This document shows, piece after piece, positions 4,408-7,175 of a stretch of DNA of 7,175 bases. The DNA is taken from contig JAOUGQ010000147.1 of the NCBI GenBank assembly GCA_029865515.1, forward strand, positions 1-7,175. Direction: 5' to 3'. The position numbers were made by a program, and so were the translations under genes. The notes below the pieces were generated by a model, which saw only the letters and a program-made list of their open reading frames with translations, searched no databases and was not told where the DNA came from. The DNA comes from Nitrospirota bacterium. Its GTDB lineage: Bacteria; Nitrospirota; Nitrospiria; Nitrospirales; UBA8639. How positions within the stretch are numbered: the stretch's first letter is position 1; every line of letters starts with the position of its first letter.

Positions 4408-7008
4408 TTACGGGTTTTCGGATTCCTTGACGGACCATTCAAATTGCCCATTGACCACATCACCAGTCACCTGTTGCCCTTCCGCCACTTTTCCCTGAAT
4501 GATCAGGCGGGAGAGGGGCGTTTCAATTTCATGCTGAATCAGCCGCTTCAGGGGGCGAGCCCCATAGACGGGATCATATCCACGTGCGGCCAGGTCAGCG
4601 ATGGCAGCCGGGGTTAATTCCAACGTCATCCGGCGATCGGTTAAACGGGCTCGCAACCGCGTTAATTGAATATCCACGATCTTAGCTAATTCATCACGAG
4701 TGAGCGGATGAAAGACGACCACTTCATCCACCCGGTTTAAGAATTCCGGCCGGAAGTGCTGTTGAATTTCCTTGAGCACTAACGCGCGCATGCCTTCATA
4801 CTCCATGTTCCGTTGCTGGGCTTCCAGAATATCCTGACTGCCCAGGTTGGAGGTCATGATGAGGACGGTGTTTTTGAAATCCACTGTGCGGCCTTGCGAA
4901 TCAGTCAACCGCCCGTCATCCAGCACTTGGAGGAGCACATTAAACACATCGTTGTGGGCTTTTTCGATTTCATCAAACAAGATGACCGAAAAGGGTTTTC
5001 GACGAACCGCTTCCGTTAATTGACCGCCTTCTTCATACCCCACATATCCTGGAGGAGCCCCAATTAATCGGGCCACCGTGTGCTTTTCCATGTATTCGGA
5101 CATATCGATCCGGACCATATTGGCTTCGTCATCAAACAGGGTATGGGCCAGGGCCCGCGCCAATTCGGTTTTCCCCACGCCTGTCGGGCCAAGGAATAAA
5201 AATGATCCAATGGGACGGTTGGGATCTTTGATGCCCGAACGCGCACGCAATACGGCTTCGGCCACCGCCTTTACCGCTTCATCCTGTCCGATCACCCGTT
5301 TGTGCAGCCATTCATCTAAATGGAGAAGTTTTTCTACTTCCCCCTGGAGTAACCGGCTCACGGGAATGCCGGTCCACCGGCTGACCACTTCCGCAATGTC
5401 GTCTTCGTCCACTTCTTCTTTTAACAGCCGGCTCTCTCCCTGCTTGCTGGCAAGCCGGTCTTCCTCTTCGCGCATATCCTTTTCTAAACGAGGCAATGTG
5501 CCATACCGCAATTCAGCCACCCGGTTCAGATCATATTCCCGCTCTGCTCGCTCAATGTTTTGCTTGACCTCTTCAATTTCCTGTCGCAAGTGATGCAACT
5601 TCCCTACTGAAGCCTTTTCGGCCTCCCAGCGAACCTTCAACTCATTGAGCCGCTGTTGTTTTTCTGCCAGCTCTTTTTCCAGACCTACCAACCGTGCTTG
5701 GCTACCGGGGTCGGTTTCTCTTTTGAGGGCTTCCCGCTCAATTTCCAGCTGCAACACTTTTCGCGAAATTTCATCCATTTCAGCCGGCATGCTGTCCATT
5801 TCGGTTCGTAACCTGGCTCCGGCCTCATCAACCAAATCAATGGCTTTGTCCGGCAGGAACCGGTCGCCGATATAGCGATGTGACAGGCGCGCGGCCGCGA
5901 CTAACGCAGAATCTTTTATGCGAACGCCATGATGCACTTCATAGCGTTCTTTTAATCCCCGCAGGATGGAAATCGTGTCTTCCACGTTGGGTTGATCCAC
6001 CATCACGGGCTGGAAGCGCCGCTCCAACGCAGCATCCTTTTCAACATGCTTTCGATATTCATCAAGGGTGGTGGCGCCAATCAGATGAAGCTCTCCTCTC
6101 GCCAACATGGGCTTGAGCAAATTGGCAGCGTCCATGGCCCCTTCGGCCGCACCAGCCCCCACGACGGTATGCAATTCATCGATGAACAACAGGATTTGTC
6201 CTTGAGAGGATTGGATTTCTTTCAACACGGCTTTCAGGCGTTCTTCAAACTCACCACGAAACTTGGCACCTGCCACAAGGGCTCCCATGTCAAGCACAAT
6301 CAACCTCTTGTGCTTTAAGCCCTCTGGCACATCTCCCTTGATGATCCGCTGGGCCAGCCCTTCCACAATGGCTGTTTTTCCCACTCCAGGTTCTCCGATC
6401 AGGACAGGGTTGTTCTTCGTGCGCCGGGACAGAATTTGAATGACCCGGCGAATTTCTTCATCCCGACCGATCACTGGATCCAATTTCCCTTGACTAGCCA
6501 AGCGGGTCAGATCACGCCCATATTTCTCTAATGCCTGATACGTTCCCTCCGGATCCGGACTGGTCACCCGTTGGTTTCCCCGAACTTGTTGCAGGCCCGC
6601 GAGGACCTTATCCCGTTTGAGTCCAAGGGTGCGAAACACGCCCCCTTCCCCCACCATGGCTAAAATGACATGCTCCACGCTCAGATACTCATCCCGAAGC
6701 TCTTTCATCTCCGCGTCAGCCTGGGTTAGGACCTGGTTTAGACGCGGGGAGATATGCACTTGCCCAGGTCCTGCCCCAGCCACCTGAACCTGTGGAAGTT
6801 TTTGAAGCGCCTGCTCTGCCGCATTTTTGACGGCGGTGGGAGATACTCCGGCTTGCTCTAAAATCGGTGTAGCCAAACCTCCGGCTTGTTCGAGCAACGC
6901 CAGCAGGAGATGCTCGACATCTATCCCTTGATGACTTCGGCGCATCGCGATGCCCGAAGCCGCCTGTAGGGCTTCCTGTACTTTAATCGTCATCCGGTTG
7001 AGGTCCAT
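4408..7008 (-). CDS. clpB: ATP-dependent protein disaggregase ClpB (Hsp100)
   Basis: This hexameric AAA+ machine pulls polypeptides out of aggregates in the cytoplasm, together with DnaK and J-proteins. The protein has 866 residues, close to the family norm (E. coli ClpB has 857), and is complete. The order is: N-terminal Clp repeat domain (1-145); AAA-1 with Walker A GEPGVGKT (205-212), Walker B LLFIDE (273-278) and Arg fingers R330/R331; coiled-coil M domain (about 405-530), which separates ClpB from ClpA; AAA-2 with Walker A GPTGVGKT (607-614), pore loop GYVGY (654-658), Walker B VILFDE (675-680), Arg finger R759 and sensor-2 GAR (816-818). The first pore loop has Phe250 (KFRGEFEE) where E. 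coli has Tyr, a conservative aromatic swap. ATG 7008 has an excellent Shine-Dalgarno. No CIRCE operator or full sigma-32 promoter is visible upstream. A strong hairpin follows the stop. Confidence 0.98.
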   Translation of the reverse strand: MDLNRMTIKVQEALQAASGIAMRRSHQGIDVEHLLLALLEQAGGLATPILEQAGVSPTAVKNAAEQALQKLPQVQVAGAGPGQVHISPRLNQVLTQADAEMKELRDEYLSVEHVILAMVGEGGVFRTLGLKRDKVLAGLQQVRGNQRVTSPDPEGTYQALEKYGRDLTRLASQGKLDPVIGRDEEIRRVIQILSRRTKNNPVLIGEPGVGKTAIVEGLAQRIIKGDVPEGLKHKRLIVLDMGALVAGAKFRGEFEERLKAVLKEIQSSQGQILLFIDELHTVVGAGAAEGAMDAANLLKPMLARGELHLIGATTLDEYRKHVEKDAALERRFQPVMVDQPNVEDTISILRGLKERYEVHHGVRIKDSALVAAARLSHRYIGDRFLPDKAIDLVDEAGARLRTEMDSMPAEMDEISRKVLQLEIEREALKRETDPGSQARLVGLEKELAEKQQRLNELKVRWEAEKASVGKLHHLRQEIEEVKQNIERAEREYDLNRVAELRYGTLPRLEKDMREEEDRLASKQGESRLLKEEVDEDDIAEVVSRWTGIPVSRLLQGEVEKLLHLDEWLHKRVIGQDEAVKAVAEAVLRARSGIKDPNRPIGSFLFLGPTGVGKTELARALAHTLFDDEANMVRIDMSEYMEKHTVARLIGAPPGYVGYEEGGQLTEAVRRKPFSVILFDEIEKAHNDVFNVLLQVLDDGRLTDSQGRTVDFKNTVLIMTSNLGSQDILEAQQRNMEYEGMRALVLKEIQQHFRPEFLNRVDEVVVFHPLTRDELAKIVDIQLTRLRARLTDRRMTLELTPAAIADLAARGYDPVYGARPLKRLIQHEIETPLSRLIIQGKVAEGQQVTGDVVNGQFEWSVKESENP
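6565..6581 (-). promoter_or_regulatory. Possible internal translation start in clpB (GTG at Val148)
   Basis: Val148 is encoded by GTG (6567-6565) and GGGGA (6581-6577) lies 9 nt before it. In E. coli an internal GTG at residue 149 yields a shorter ClpB without the N-domain. Here the codon is at the equivalent place in the linker, shortly before the conserved QAL.KY segment. The position and the SD-like sequence are seen; use as a start is inferred. Confidence 0.4.
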
Positions 7009-7175
7009 TGCGCACCCTCCAAAAATTAATAGTCAAATTGTCTGCTTCCTCCAGATAACAATCCTCCTCCATATTTCAACCCCTTAGGCAGGACAAAAAA
7101 CAATTATTCTTCCAATGCCACGTGCGACACCATCCACACGAGATTGCTCAATAGCGAATGATTCGAATGGGAAAA
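7009..7175 (-). promoter_or_regulatory. clpB leader region
   Basis: This 167-bp leader probably holds the clpB promoter, although the promoter may also lie beyond the window. A TTGAAA on the - strand (7079-7074) matches the -35 box of sigma-70 or sigma-32, but no C-rich heat-shock -10 or good TATAAT follows at the right distance. No CIRCE inverted repeat is present. Three separate GGAGG clusters occur before the start, and a 29-codon frame from ATG 7072 runs over the clpB start out of frame. A short palindrome CGAATGATTCG (7155-7165) lies near the window edge. Confidence 0.4.
7015..7020 (-). promoter_or_regulatory. clpB ribosome binding site
   Basis: On the - strand GGAGGG stands 6 nt before ATG 7008. 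This is a near-perfect Shine-Dalgarno and fixes the start of clpB. Confidence 0.85.

Noticed and set aside
5078..5593. 171-codon ORF on the + strand inside clpB
   Set aside because: It is very Ser/Arg-rich and lies fully antisense to the conserved M domain and AAA-2 of ClpB, so it is a shadow of clpB codon use.
7009..7175. Search for CIRCE (HrcA) or a sigma-32 promoter before clpB
   Set aside because: There is no TTAGCACTC/GAGTGCTAA pair. TTGAAA is present, but no CCCCAT-like -10 box follows at a suitable distance.
1..7175. CRISPR arrays, tRNA or rRNA genes, insertion sequences, phage or defence genes
   Set aside because: No regularly spaced repeats, cloverleaf-like segments, transposase motifs or known defence domains were seen on either strand.

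Overview
The window carries four convincing protein-coding genes with a Gram-negative character: an envelope serine protease, a Sec-exported protein and the disaggregase ClpB. It holds no rRNA, tRNA, CRISPR array, transposase or recognisable defence system. Base composition is balanced (about half G+C). The Deg1-like protease and the dispersed ATTCC...GGAAT palindromes recall Nitrospirota-type or deltaproteobacterial genomes, but that placement is a weak inference.

Layout, left to right. Positions 21-1166 (+) encode an HtrA/Deg-family serine protease with an intact His-Asp-Ser triad and one PDZ domain. A 544-bp stretch (1167-1710) without a confident gene follows; it ends in a short ORF that overlaps the next start by ATGA. 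Positions 1711-2622 (+) encode a J-domain-like protein whose HPD motif reads HED, followed by about 70-residue helical repeats. A short convergent gap (2623-2884) holds a palindromic repeat and a weak terminator-like hairpin. Positions 2885-3727 (-) encode a secreted protein of unknown function. A gap of about 680 bp (3728-4407) holds two more repeat-like hairpins and a strong stem-loop just after clpB. Positions 4408-7008 (-) encode full-length ClpB, and its leader runs to the right edge.

Three of the four genes belong to protein quality control: HtrA in the envelope, and ClpB and a J-like protein in the cytoplasm. They lie on different strands with separate control regions, so this is a loose neighbourhood rather than an operon. 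Normally ClpB works with DnaK and a canonical J-protein. The J-like protein here lacks the proline of HPD, so it is unlikely to act as an ordinary DnaK activator. It is the most unusual gene in the window. I see no clear evidence of a wholly new multi-gene system.
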